Part shown: positions 32,705 to 44,498 of the stretch, piece after piece
Position numbering within the stretch: position 1 is the first letter of the stretch
Layout of the letters: each line of letters opens with the position of its first letter
DNA from: Lactifluus volemus
Lineage: Eukaryota > Basidiomycota > Agaricomycetes > Russulales > Russulaceae
Assembly (NCBI GenBank): GCA_022376515.1
Contig: WTXI01000262.1
Coordinates: forward strand, 1-50,628
Length of the DNA stretch: 50,628 nucleotides
Direction of reading: 5' to 3'
The notes under the pieces: model-generated
Database searches by the model: none
The model's input: only the letters and a program-made list of their open reading frames with translations
What the model was told of the DNA's origin: nothing
Position numbers and translations under genes: made by a program

Positions 32705-32825
32705 GACTCGAGTCGTCTGAATATGGTATGCACGGCAGGGGAGTGGGTCACGGACACAGCGGTATGCGAGCAAGGGTGCGTGGAGGCGCATTCCAGACAA
32801 GGAGTTATGCAGCCGACGTGAACGT
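32705..32825. repeat. Fragment of the 5'-side NLR flank fused to the ankyrin remnant
   Basis: Matches about 6420-6510 of copy 1 (core acagcggtatgcg, then cagggtgcgtgga in copy 1 versus caagggtgcgtgga here). In copy 1 this block lies more than 4 kb upstream of the ankyrin tail, so a deletion removed the NLR body between them. Confidence 0.65.
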
Positions 32826-32903
32826 TATAATACATGTGATAAGTGATAAAGAAAGCACCGCACGAGCAGAACCACAAACAAAGCCAACTTTCAAGAACCC
32901 ATC

Positions 32904-33463
32904 ATGTCTCGCTATTCCTCGTCAACAGCCCCCGCCACTTTGGTGCCCGTCAAATCCAAGGAAGAAATTGAGGCCTGGATTGTGGAGTTCGGCAGGAAGA
33001 ATGAAGCCGCTCTTCGTGCAGCTGGGGTTCCATTCGTCGATTTCCGAGTTTGTCACCAGTTTTGTTTCATAGTGTGCTCCCTTTGATCTCAGTACAGTCC
33101 GAAACTCCCAATACTCATTTGTCAGTCACATTTGAGTGCACTCCATCTCTTAGAGGACGTGTTACCCCTTTCCCACATTATCCCTATTTTTATGTCCTCG
33201 ACTTCGTCTCTACTACAGATGGTAAACGCTTCGATGGTGACACGAACTTGGACATTTACGACGTCGGAGTTTTCGGCGAAGGAGTCCCCTCTCCGATTAG
33301 CCCACAGGGCACTGTTCCAGGATTCACACCTCGCGGCACTGTTGATATCTACACTTTGACCCCTGGCAGGACCGTTCAGATTTGCTGCCGAAACGATCAG
33401 CAAGTCCTAAAGACGATTTCTTTCGCTTGTTCTGATGGCAAGGTCACACCTCGCATCGAATGA
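32904..33463 (+). CDS. Small unknown protein, two exons
   Basis: Two exons (32904-33047, 33098-33463) join in phase across a 50-nt intron with GT..AG ends (acceptor ctcagtacag) to give 169 residues ending in CSDGKVTPRIE. I do not recognise the family. The N-terminal 45 residues look helical (KSKEEIEAWIVEFGRKNEAAL). The rest is rich in short hydrophobic/aromatic strands with Gly-Pro turns (HYPYFYVLDFVSTTDG, LDIYDVGVFGEGVPSPI, TVDIYTLTPGRTVQICC), suggesting a small beta-sandwich. There is no signal peptide or membrane segment. Five cysteines could be counted only in the C-terminal half. The gene is clean, unlike its surroundings, and lies directly after the NLR copy 3 remnant. An alternative splice site at 33092 would break the frame. 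Confidence 0.7.
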
Positions 33464-36400
33464 ATGTTGCTAGTTCCGGTACGCATTCACTCAAGCATCA
33501 TTCATATGCACACTTTACTGAAGTCCACCCAGGTGGGCTTATCAAGGCTCCATGTTCATATACGATGTTCTTGGGTTCGATCTGGGAAAGATTGTATGTG
33601 ATAATGATAGTTGTGTTGTTTTTGCGCCAGTGCTTGAGTTCGAAATACCTGGCCAACTTAGCTCCGTCTATTCGAAGAAATAAAAGATATGTTGAACTGC
33701 CAGCCCCTAATTCTGCCCACCACTTCACCCTACTGTCCTTCTGCCTCATCCTTACTAGCAGAGTACGCATACAACATGGGTGACACTAACCCAGATAATG
33801 TATTATGAATAGATCAACTTTAAAGCATCAACTAAATCGTAGCGAAAATGACCAGACCGGCCAACCCAAATACAGATTAAAACATGTGCACTGAGCACCT
33901 GCCGCTATGTCGACCACATTGAACCTGAAAATGTTCCAGGAGAGACTTTACGTCACTACGTGGTAGATCTGTCACGCACATGGGCCCAGCTACGACCATG
34001 GCCACGACACTGACGTTCCGGCAGAGGCCCACAGGGCCTGACACTTTACCTGACACTGATACACCACCACTGCAGACCGTGCTCGTGTAGTCCGCATGTG
34101 GCCACGTCGCACATGCCAGCTTTCGCACTGGCAGTGCAGCACTTTGGGCCCGCATTATAGTACATCGCTCATAGGTCCTGTGCTGCACCCTGTGAGAGGA
34201 AGTGCGCACTTGAATGAAGTGCACTGAGCACACCATCACTACCATCGCCTGGAGCTGGGGATGATGTGGCACTGCTTAGCTGTCCACAGCTGGCACAGGA
34301 GAGATAGACATCTTGCCTTAGCACTGTGAAACGGCAAGGTCCTCTTGCTATGACCCTTTTTCTCGCCGCGAGGGCACCCAAAGCATGAGCAACCTAGTAG
34401 ATATGATGGACGACAAAAATTAGAACCGTATGGCCCACCATTTCACTTGATGGGGTAACTTGGGCGACTAAACACAGAAACTGCACGCCAACAATGATGA
34501 TGATGCATGGTGGAGCCGGCCTTCCGTCGTTGTCAGCAACTTCCGAGATGAGCCCACGGACGGCGTTCAAACCATTTCCCTTGAGCGCAGACAGTGATCT
34601 CAAAAGGTTGTGAGGGGTGGGAGGAGGGACCTGGGCGATGACGGGGCCTGCCACTTACGAGGCTGACGCTTGTATCAACGCTGATTCCTGATAAACTCGT
34701 TGTTCGCTGCAATAAGACAAATAATGATGATGATAATCGTGAGACGGAAGCTGCGGCAGCACAGTGCGGGCCAGACGAACCTTGAGAAGGCTTCACTGCG
34801 GAAGCTATCCTAAATAACGCTGACCCCTGAGAAGCTGAGAAGACTTTCCACCTTCAAGTTCATGTAAGTTAGATGAAGAGGATTGCCCCGGTCAAACGCT
34901 CAAATCGAGGTGATAGGTTATCTTCTTCAATCACCCCTCCCGGGGCCCTCCGAGTCCGTCTGTCTACCAAAGCTCTCGGTAATGTTGCTCAGTTGGCGAA
35001 CGGAGGCGGTACATAGCAGGTGTAAGCAAAAAGGAAAGTCTTCCCCTGTTGGCTGGGCTAAACGATTTTATTGATGGGGTTGGGCTGGGTAGCAGCTGAG
35101 GGTACGGCGGTGAATATGGGGTTGCAGTGTATGTGGAGGGGGGCATTTTTGGTAATAGGCTTCGAAGTGGGGTTTTCGGCAAGGTTTCCGGCCCGAACCC
35201 GGAGCTCTCCATCGCCATAGTTGCCCGACGCACGCGATTTCGAGTCAGACCCGGTCCGTGGCCTCGCGAGATAAGGGCATTGAATTCTGAACAACGAGGA
35301 CGACCAAAGCTTGGTTGTTTGGCCGAGGGACGCTTATCGGCCGTAAAAGGTTTGCATTAGTGACTAGCCGGCTGGCATATCGTTGCAGGCTGGGGACCGG
35401 GGCTGTCTCATTCATAAATCCTGAAATATGGTAACAGAAACTATCATCTATGGTTTTGGTTGGGTACTCCGCTGTACCTAACAGCTCCTTGTTCTACCAA
35501 ACCGACTAGACTGACATCAGCAAATGGTGCAAAAAAAAATTTCACTTTTTCACTTTTGCAAGTAGAAAAGTGAAAAGGTTCACTTTATTTATGCCACGGA
35601 ATTGTAAAATCTCTCTTTTTTTTACTTTTAAAAAATGCAGCAGAAAGCAACTTTTGGGGTAATTCTAGGCTCCTTTTCCGCTTTTGCCACTTTCGGCCCT
35701 TTTTTTGCACTTTTTGGTGAACTCGAGCTCGCCCCAAAAAGTTACGTGCAGGTTTCATGATGAGTGGTATCACCCCACCTCCCACCTAGACTCGGACTCA
35801 GTCAGCCACTCTGAACGATGCTACCCTGCCCGCTATTCTTTCCTCCTACGCGTTGAGAGTCCATACTTACAGCCCCCCCTCCCGGGTTCCAATGATATGG
35901 CTGCTCCACGTCCGCTACATAGTGAACCCGTATGCTTGTGATACCTGACACCGCCAGGGTCCCGGCACGCCTTCTACATTCTAGAAACAAATTGCTCATG
36001 GCATGGCGTAGTGGAAGTGGAACACGATGCAGTGACCCGAGGTTGAGTTTCTCCCCCCTTTCCCCCCACTCTTCCCGTAAAGCACGAAACGTCTCTTAGC
36101 AGTTCCTCCTGTTTGTACAGTACTTGCTTCATAGCTATCGCGCCACACTCCGAGAGTCTGAGTCCTTTCTTTCTCTCAGGTCATCTGGGAACTCGGACTG
36201 CCCTGAGGTAAACCTCAACCACAACGATAGTCGTGGCTATCTCAGTTGAAACTATGTCCAACTCATGGGCAACGTGGGCGAGCAGTTCAAGTTGTTTCGC
36301 CGTTGTAGACGCCTCCAAACGGCCATTCAAAGCATGTGACATCTGTTTACCAAACCCCATCAATCGGTCGATTATACTTCACATCCCGTGATTTATATCA

Positions 36401-37400
36401 AACCTTCTACGTGTGGGATACACCCCGTGTTGTCGGCGTCAAGCAGGACGACAGTTTGCCGTGCAGACCCATATCGTTGCTTATGGCACCAGGTGGTCAA
36501 CGTGAGGTCCACCGCTTCAATTGGGTATGGATCCACGGAGCATTCACTTGGTTGAAAATAACATTGCTTTATCTTCAGTTTGATGCAGAGACAACATCGC
36601 TGCGCGTGCCGGCGTAACAACTACTGACTGTAGTGGAGCATCATAGAAGGTGATCTTGACTAAAAATGGGCGTCTCATCGAAGGCCTAGATCATTCTCCT
36701 CAGGGGGGCGGACATGATAAATTCAAGGGGATCAGGCAGCGTGGCAGGGCTTGTTAACAGCTAGAATTGTAGATTCATCGTCATGTTAGTCTCTGATAGA
36801 GAACCCTTCGGAATAGTTACCAATGATTCGGCCTGATTTTGACTAGATGTTCAAGATCTACTTGTATCGAGATAACAGTAATTTGTACCTGTTAACACAG
36901 ATCATAAACAAACGGCATGGATGTCAAACGGTGCCTGCCAGTGGGATCTTGTGGGAGCCAGTCCAGTATAATGGCATTTGTTTTACTTTTTGTGGATACC
37001 GTATGCATCAAGTTAGAGCATCGTCCAAGTCAAGACCGAAGAGGCCTCGTGACCGAGCTTGATCAAGATCCACCGAACGTACCCCCTTCCCACCGCGCGC
37101 CGCGTGTTGGTGCGCGGGGACCGGGATGAGAACGTAGACTAAGAGGGTTACTTTTATCAGTCCACGTGGTCGCGCCACTATGGGTACTCGATAAACGGAG
37201 CGGCGTCGTGAGACTGTGAGGAAGATCACGTGATCGGTACCACGAGTCTACCGAATATTAGGCTCTACAGCTGGTGGTAAGTTATTAATAAGGAAAGACT
37301 TTTAATTTTTTTTTTTCATTTACTGTATAGTAACGACGGCGAATGAAAAGAGGAAGTTCGTCATGCTATCGTTTCAAAATACTTTTCGAATTTCAGTACC
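33464..37400. other. Long intergenic stretch, no gene supported
   Basis: Nearly 4 kb with only short scattered open frames. It contains an AT-rich island at about 35528-35720 with an 11-bp stem hairpin (arms 35547-35557 and 35566-35576). No protein motif, RNA gene or repeat matching elsewhere in the window was found. The last few hundred bases (about 37260-37400, T-rich tract at 37302-37318) are the likely promoter and 5' UTR of the dioxygenase gene. It may be relic transposon DNA or hold non-coding RNA; I see no direct evidence for either. Confidence 0.4.
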
Positions 37401-39247
37401 ATGCCGCCAGTCCAAGTCCCTCAGGCTGCTGCAGATATCATTAGTGCGCATCCGGTGTCAGATTCTAGCTCAAGGGTTCAGGTAATCAGAGCGCCTCGCC
37501 TTCAGACATCTCCACTTCTCGCCGCCATATCGGTGCCAGGCACGAGGGCGTACTCTGGTCAACCTCGCAATCCCATCGCTACCCACCGTGACCTACCCAC
37601 TACCAGTGCGAACAAGCGTGAAGTACTCATACAGTGGGACGGGACCGCCCGATCCAAGTTGTGAGTGACACATCTTCGCATTTGAGCTCCTTCAATCTGC
37701 GTGAATCCTCTCCAGTCACCACATATGGCTTCGGGACCATTGCAGATGTCCCGAGTGTTTTCACTCCACCACGATGCAAAGGCTAATCAACACCTTTGAA
37801 GTGAGCTTCTCCCCCATCCCCCCTGACAGTGTATTTATCCTACGACCATAAGATTCCACAAGATTTGGAGCCAATGTTTACACGACCCACACGAGAAGGT
37901 CTCGAGGTCGTTTGTGAGTCTGTCTGTGAATCACATAGGCCCTTGATCAGATTCCTTCCCTAGGGCCTGCCTCAACTGGTCCCCATGTCTCTACTTATCC
38001 ATGGACTTGGCTTTGGAAAAATAGTTATTACCCAGCGACAAGTCAGGAACTAGCCGAGTATGTTATAGATTCTCATCAAACCATATAACCGTCTGTTCAT
38101 CACGATCGTTCAGAAAGATCTTATGGGGATCAAAAATCGCGAATGACCCACCGTCCGTTCCTTATGATGAGGTTACATCAAACGAACATGGCGTGCATAA
38201 ATGGCTATCAAAAATTGTTCAGTTGACCCTCCGATCTATCCTCATCCTCCTCTAAAAGAAAATACTTTCACACGCAGGATAAATTTGGGTTTTGTTTTGT
38301 GCCTGGCATTCCCGCAACCCCGGAAGCGACAGAAGATCTAGCGAACCGTATCGGATTCATTCGAGAAACACACTGTAAGTTTGTATTTGTTAAATGGATC
38401 CTGACAGGTTTCGTCACCTTGCCGTAAATTACGGTCAGATGGGAAGTTTTGGGACTTTACCGCTAACATGGCTTGTGGTGACACGGCGTATTCGAACCTC
38501 GCTTTGCCCGCACACACGGACAACACGTATTTCGTATGTGCTCTCTCATCTACGACCGGCTTCTTTCTTTTTGAGAGCATATCATGCAGACCGATCCCAG
38601 TGGAATACAACTTTTCCATCTGCTCGAGCACACAGGGGGCGGCGGTGGCGCTACTCTCCTCGTAGACGGCTTTTATGCCGCATCGCTCCTTCAAGATCTC
38701 TACCCAGAGGCGTACCGCCTCCTTTCGACCGTCCCTATGAGTTCCCATGCCGCTGGGGAATCAACGATCCTCTATCGTGCTTCCCGTCCACCACTAGAGC
38801 ACGACGCAGTCGGCAACTTGCGTGCTGTGCGATGGAATAACGCGGACAGGAGCGTCCTGCGAGAAGTGTCGCACGCCGATATCCCGCGACTGTATGAGGC
38901 AATGCGCGCGTGGGAGAAACTCATTACATCATCTGATTCGGAGTATTGGGTACAACTAACCCCCAGGACGGCCTTGGGTACGGGTTCCCTTTTTTCCCCA
39001 TAGTCCCTTCCCACCCCCTTTTTTGGCCTTCCATTCTAACCCTGCCATATACCGTATAGCAATTGACAATCACCGCGTGCTGCACGGCCGTTCTGCTTTT
39101 ATTGGTAAGCGTCGAATGTGTGGCGCTTACATTGGGGCAGATGAGTTCCAGTCCCGCCTGGCGGTTCTACGTGAACAATTTGGATCGTCGGACGATGAAA
39201 CCTTAACCGGAGCCAGGGAACGCGGGGTATGGAGCCATGACTTTTGA
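37401..39247 (+). CDS. Trimethyllysine dioxygenase (carnitine biosynthesis)
   Basis: 2-oxoglutarate/Fe(II) dioxygenase converting N6-trimethyllysine to 3-hydroxy-trimethyllysine, the first step of carnitine synthesis; usually mitochondrial. Nine exons (37401-37660, 37716-37800, 37853-37913, 37964-38057, 38114-38216, 38278-38374, 38439-38533, 38590-38977, 39060-39247) join in phase to 456 residues. The N-terminal Cys-rich zinc-binding domain is seen at WLRDHCRCPECF (about 92-103). The jelly-roll core carries the iron ligands His259 and Asp261 (AHTDNTYF) and His403 (DNHRVLHGRSAF). KRRMCGAYIGADEF near the end is typical of TMLH rather than of gamma-butyrobetaine hydroxylase, though I cannot exclude the latter. 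The first 50 residues lack strong acidic patches and could be a mitochondrial presequence. Convergent with the homoaconitase gene. Confidence 0.85.
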
Positions 39248-39288
39248 TCGCGAAATAACACCCTCCCCCCCTTCTACTTTATTATTAT

Positions 39289-39294
39289 AATAAA
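39289..39294 (+). terminator. Candidate poly(A) signal of the dioxygenase gene
   Basis: AATAAA 42 bases after the stop codon, in an AT-rich context (attattataataaag). It lies in the 257-bp space between two convergent genes. Confidence 0.4.
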
Positions 39295-39504
39295 GCTATG
39301 TTATCCTCGATTTCTTTCACGTTTCGCCAGAATGGATATATTAAATTTTTTATTTTCAGCAGTGATGTGTATTGGTGTAATGTTATTCTGTGTCTGTGTC
39401 TGCCGTTAGGGCGATACAAATCTATCCTTTTCCGTTCCTCGATTGAAGTGGGCAAAACCAAAAAAAAAAAAGTACAGATGCGTGATACTCACTACTGGGA
39501 ATTC

Positions 39505-41852
39505 TTAGGCCGTCCTCGACTCTCGAACCTCCGCCTCGATGGACTTGAGAATATATCCTTCGAGTCCACCGCAAATCCACAACTCTTGCACGCTCGCCCC
39601 CACCGGCCGTACGGCATAGGTACGCGGCCCGCCATCCATGCCCCTCACCTCGACCCTGCCGTCCGTCATGCGTACGGTGACAACGAGGCCCGCATCTACC
39701 GTCAGCTCGCCACCTCTTCCGCCCGCGCCGCGCGCCCCATCCTTCGCGTACGCGCGGGTGAGGTCCGCGACAAGCTCCGGGGCCTCAAGGCAGACCAAAC
39801 CGTTGTTGATCGCGTTCCGCTTGAAAATATCGCCAAAGGACCCAGCGATGACGAGCGGGATGCCGGCAGCTTTGAGCGCCGTCGCTGCTTGCTCGCGCGA
39901 GGATCCCGTGCCAAAATTGTAACCCGAAACGAGGATCACGCCCGCTTTGATGGCGGCCGCGGCCTCCTCCTCCTCGTCATTCTTTTTGCGGTTGTGATCT
40001 GCCGCTGCTGGTGTAGGAGTAGGAGGAGATGCCGGGAGGAGGCTGCGGACGTGCGAGGCGAAGCCTGGATCGTAGTTCTCCATAACTACTTCGGCCTGGC
40101 GTGCAAGTGTGATATCGTCCTGATACGTATATTTCCCGGGATAAATTCCGTCCGTGTTTAAATTATCCTGGGGTGCGAAGAGTAGAGGGCCGCCGAAGGT
40201 GGGTGGGAAAGAAGGGAGTAATGGTTCGTTGGTTAAAATATGCGCTTCGGCAGCCTCGTCCTTGTTCTGAGCGGACGGTGATGAGGAATAGATCGAGTGC
40301 AGCGGGGGTCCGGTGTGCGGCATCGAAGCGAGGTCGAGCGAGTCCGGGGAAGTAATGTGCCCTTTGAGCGCGCTGGCAGCGACAACGGCCGGGCTGGCGA
40401 GGTACGCCTGAGCGCCAGGATGCCCCATGCGGCCCTTGTAATTCCTGTTCGTCGCGCTTATCCCTGTCTCGCCCTCCTCGAGCAGACCTGTCCCCAGACC
40501 GATGCACGGTCCGCACCCAGCAGGGAGGACCCGCGCCCCCGCGGCGATGAGGGCCTCCCAATCTCCGGCGCTCTCCGCCTCACGCTGCACAGCCGAGCTC
40601 GCCGCCGCGACATAAAACTCCACACCTGGCGCCACGTGGCGTCCGCGCACGACGGCGGCGGCGTCGGCAAGATCTGACGCGCGAGAGTTGGTACAGCTCA
40701 CGATATATGCCTTCTGAATCTGGATGAGTTTTTGCTCTATTTCGGGAAGGGGCGTCGAAATTTTGACGCTGTTGGGACCAGAGACGTGTGGTACTAGGGT
40801 CGCGAGGTCAAGGACGAGATGAGAGGAATACTCTGCGCCTGGGTCAGAAGTGATGGGCGCCGCCCGCACAGCATCAAGCCGGTGTCTATTTATTCGTGGA
40901 TGTTCAGGCGGTGCTGGAATGGCAGAATTGACAGAGAAGGTGCGGAGCTCCAGCTTCTTCAGCACTGCCTCATACCACTGTAGTAGAACCTCATCTATGG
41001 GGAAAAACCCAACAAGCGCACCCCACTCGGTGGTCATGTTCGCAATGGTAAGGCGATAATCGATGGGCAGTGAGGCAATGCCATCGCCCGTAAATTCAAT
41101 CGCGGCATTGAGCACCTCGTCCTTGTTGAAAGCACCACACAATGCAACAATTACGTCTTTCCCTGTAACCCCAGCAGCAAGCCTTCCCCTGAGCTCCACA
41201 CGAACCATTCTGGGTACTTGCCACCACGTAGTTCCGGTTGCCCAAATAGCGGCTGCGTCTGTTCGTACAATCGGCGTCCCAACACACCCAACGCCTCCGT
41301 ACATGTTACTATGACTGTCCGACGCGACGGTGAGTGTATGAGGAAAGGCGTAACCTTCCTCCACCAGGATTTGATGACCGATGCCACGGCCAGCGGGGTA
41401 AAAGTCGATTCCATGTGTCCGCGCGAACGCTTCGATGTTTGCATATTTAGCCAAATTCTTGGAAGATTTGTTCTGAACGTCGTGATCAAGGGTGAAAACG
41501 GCTTGTGTGGGTAATTTGAATCGCGTTGCCCCAATAGATTTGAACCTAAATCACGATCAGAGAGCGCAACTACACGAAATGGCGGGGCTAGAAAAAAAGT
41601 CGCAAAAGCCACGAACTTTGATATGACTGGGCCCGTATTATCGTGCGTCATGACGTGCTCAGGACGGATCATGACGTAGTCACCCGCTTTGACCACCTTC
41701 CCAAGAGGAAGGCCAACAGCGTGCTTCTGAACGATCTTTTCTATCACCGTCTGGGGTACATGGCGTCGTCGTTCGGTGACAGTGGCCAGCGTTCGCGTCA
41801 AAATGAGCCAGGGCGCCGGTGATCGCGGAGCTGAGAGGGGGAGTAGACCCAT
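39505..41852 (-). CDS. LYS4: Homoaconitase, mitochondrial (lysine biosynthesis)
   Basis: Aconitase-family 4Fe-4S enzyme converting homocitrate to homoisocitrate in the fungal alpha-aminoadipate route to lysine. Two exons (41617-41852 and 39505-41545, intron 71 nt) give 758 residues, the usual length. Motifs: TVASDSHSNMYGGVGC near residues 151-166 and DAAAIWATGTTWWQVP, both homoaconitase-type rather than aconitase; cluster cysteines Cys363 (SCTNSR), Cys423 and Cys426 (GCGPCIG); and the swivel-domain signature GYNFGTGSSREQAATAL near the C-terminus. A low-complexity insert (PTPTPAAADHN...EEEEAAAA) separates the core from the swivel domain. The start at 41852 gives a basic, Ser/Arg-rich presequence (MGLLPLSAPRSPAPW); an in-frame ATG at 41921 is possible. 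Uninterrupted, so it is likely functional. Confidence 0.93.
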
Positions 41853-42384
41853 GTTATCGATCAAATGCGACGGAAAAAAAACACTCTCAGTTGTTGCGGA
41901 TATGCGGCCCGGACATTCCATTCGCCGGTGTCTAACTGAAGAAGTCGTGGCGGTGCTAGTAATACAGCAGCCCCTCTGGTAGTACGCCGCAAATCAAAAG
42001 TCAGCTGACTGATCAGCCAACGTGTTTCTTCCGATGAAAGCGATTGTATTGGCTATTATAACGAACGTGACTTACTTACTTAGTACGATAACAGACCCGA
42101 ACCTGCGGATGGGAAAGAACCCGAAAAACGGTAACGCAAAGGGGGGATATATGTGGGGAAGGTCGGACGGGACCTATCATCCACCCCCTCCTCGGAACCC
42201 TTGAACCCTCTTCTCCCGCTCCAGATAACGTGAGAGACGTACGGATATAAAACATAAGGAGGAATGTAATAATATGGCTCCTCAAAGCACCGCCCGAAAA
42301 CGGATATCATCGATAGACGTCAACGTGCCCATGGCTGCGCTGCATGCACAGCAATTTATATGGGAGATTCGTTCCCCTTATCTT
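41853..42384. other. Promoter region of LYS4 and 3' flank of the next gene
   Basis: About 530 bases without a gene. The right end, near 42390, abuts the stop of the low-complexity gene, and the left end holds the LYS4 promoter. I saw no TATA box or clear Gcn4 site. Confidence 0.4.
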
Positions 42385-43426
42385 CTATAACACGTTTAAT
42401 TCGATAAAGATGTTCACTGCTTTGTTGACGGCTTCAAGGTATCGAGTGGCGACCTCAATAGCTGTTGCTACCTCGGGTGACAGTTGAGGAGACAAGAGAG
42501 CCGGAGTAAGGTCGCGTGAGGGCGGTAACGGAAGCGGGTGTGGTGGCGGTTGCGGTTGCTGCTGCTGTAGATTCCGGGGTGGGGGAGGCCCAGGTGGTGG
42601 AGGAAACACCTTTCCCACGATGCTAGGAGTATGTGGATGTGGTGACGTTGGCGACTGGCTTTGGTGGGGTGTCTGGTAGAACTCATAACCTGTCTGTGCA
42701 ACGGTATGGGCAGCATGGACACCGGAGTGACCGGATGTCTTGGTCACAGGGTGTTGATAGGCAGTCTGTGCGCCGGTGTGGGAAGCATGCACACCATGAT
42801 GACTAGAAACTTTCGCTGTAGGGTGTTGATAGGCAGTCTGCACCTGCGGATTCCCAAAGATGCTGCTAGCGCTAGTGATGGCGTCATGGACCTCGTGCTG
42901 ATACGTGGATGGTCCGGCGCCAGCGCTTGGTGGCCACTCCCAAGGCTGATTGTCTGGTTGAATCTTCCCCTTTCCCACGTAATGGAAGGCAGGGTAAACA
43001 CCCTGGAAGGAAGCTGGAAGTCTTCCTTCTTTACGTCGCCAACAGGCAGAACTGATACGGTTCCTAATGTACGTAAACCCTATTGATCGGGTCGGTATCA
43101 TCGTTCCTTTGAGACGCGGGATGAACAAGCAAATACCACTGTGGAGGACTCCTCGTACTCGATCATGGCGCCAGACCTCCCAACACTCCTCAACATCCTG
43201 GAAGGTCATGTTGAGTGCGTAAATTACTTCAGGTATGGATTCGCGGGCACGATTTTGGATCCGCTGAATCTCCGGTCCCGTAAGTAGTTTCGCGAACTGC
43301 TGTTTCAACGTCCGTAGGGCGTGGACGTCAATGCAGTCCCGAGGTATCCTGTAACCAAAACAAGCATGAAAGGTGGACAGGAATAAGGGAAGAACAGACA
43401 TACAAGGGAAGCAATTGGGAGTTCAT
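42385..43426 (-). CDS. Unknown Pro/Gln/His-rich protein with tandem 22-24-residue repeats
   Basis: Two exons, 43404-43426 (start MNSQLLP) and 42385-43348, are joined across a 55-nt intron with GTATGT..TTACAG ends, giving 328 residues. The single-exon alternative starting at 43401 would begin inside that intron, so I prefer the spliced model. Residues 8-130 look globular (LRTLKQQFAKLLTGPEIQRIQNRARESIPEVIYAL, shown here as an alpha-helical region about 17-50). The middle holds two and a half tandem repeats beginning QTAYQHP and containing HSGVHA/HHGVHA. The tail is Pro/Gln-rich (PPPPGPPPPRN), and the last 30 residues are helical (EVATAIEVATRYLEAVNK). No family is recognised. Possibly nuclear or scaffold-like from composition only. 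Confidence 0.6.
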
Positions 43427-44498
43427 TGAATGTTAGAAGAGGAGCAGGGTGAATATTGGGGACACGGGGCGGGCTACGCCTAGCTTTATACGTCCTCCGA
43501 GCGGATCGCGCGGCCCGTCAAAGATCCGAAAAATCGATAGCGTTGGCGCCCAGGTCCCGGCCATAGAGAGCATGACGGCACCTTCCTGCATGCCAACACG
43601 AGGCAACAAACTTGATAACGAAGATACTGGCTATATGTCCATACAGTACTTTGTATCAGCGAGCGCTCCGAGATGGTTTATCTACCAACAAACTCCCCGA
43701 AATTCTTGCAGGCACAACTCACTGTTGATCCCGAACCGACGGACGAAACAGGGGTTATACACGTTGGCAGGGATACCGACCCCAAGACACGAACACGAGG
43801 CCCAGTAAAGGATGACTCGGTCGAATCACCGGGACCGCTCCAGCTCCCGACCTTGCGGCCAGATCCACGGCGAAGGAACGCAAAATGACGGAAGACTAAA
43901 AGCTTCAAGTGATGTCATTGGTGGCATTCCACAATTAGAGCGGGCTGCAAACAACCAATGACGGAGGTGACCCAGTTGTGCGGCCCTCCCTCTCTTCAAC
44001 CGTTCTGCGGTATCACGGAGGAACAGACTTGGAGTCAGCAGACTACCCAAAGATAAGGATAAGAAACGCCACACGAAAAGATACAGATACAAGTCCGTTT
44101 CGCGATGGCGTCTCGTTTGAACGACCCGTAGCGGTGGTACACGCACTGCCCCGCAGCCTTGAATGACCCTTGATCCGGAAACTTTGTATGTGATGAAAGA
44201 ATGGAGAATAGTGTCGAACCCCGACAGTAGCGTCAGCTGGTCATACGACAGTGTCGGTCGTTAGGTGGAATCCCACCGGCTGGCGCCAAAGATTGCATCA
44301 AAGCCAACTTATAATAAAGTCACCGACAAGGTTCTATCATGAAAGCGGGGCGGGAGTAGGAAAAAAACAAACATATATTTCAGATATAGACCTACGGAGA
44401 CAGATGAGGAGCGAATACCCGTTCATATTGATGGATGTTACGAGACGCCGGACAGGATTAGTGATTGGACATGAAAAGGAAATCCAAAGGGAACACTG
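43427..44498. other. Intergenic, no gene seen
   Basis: About 1.07 kb between the low-complexity gene and the end of SDE2. Open frames here (for example 43449-43808) lack codon periodicity that I can recognise or any motif. It presumably contains the promoter of the gene ending at 42385 and the SDE2 3' region. Confidence 0.4.

Noticed and set aside
35547..35576. Hairpin with 11-bp stem as a small RNA or terminator
   Set aside because: It lies in a low-complexity A/T-rich patch where such stems arise by chance; no neighbouring transcript is seen.
39298..40161. Long plus-strand frame of 287 codons
   Set aside because: It lies mostly antisense to LYS4 and is open because of that gene's GC-rich codon use; there is no motif.
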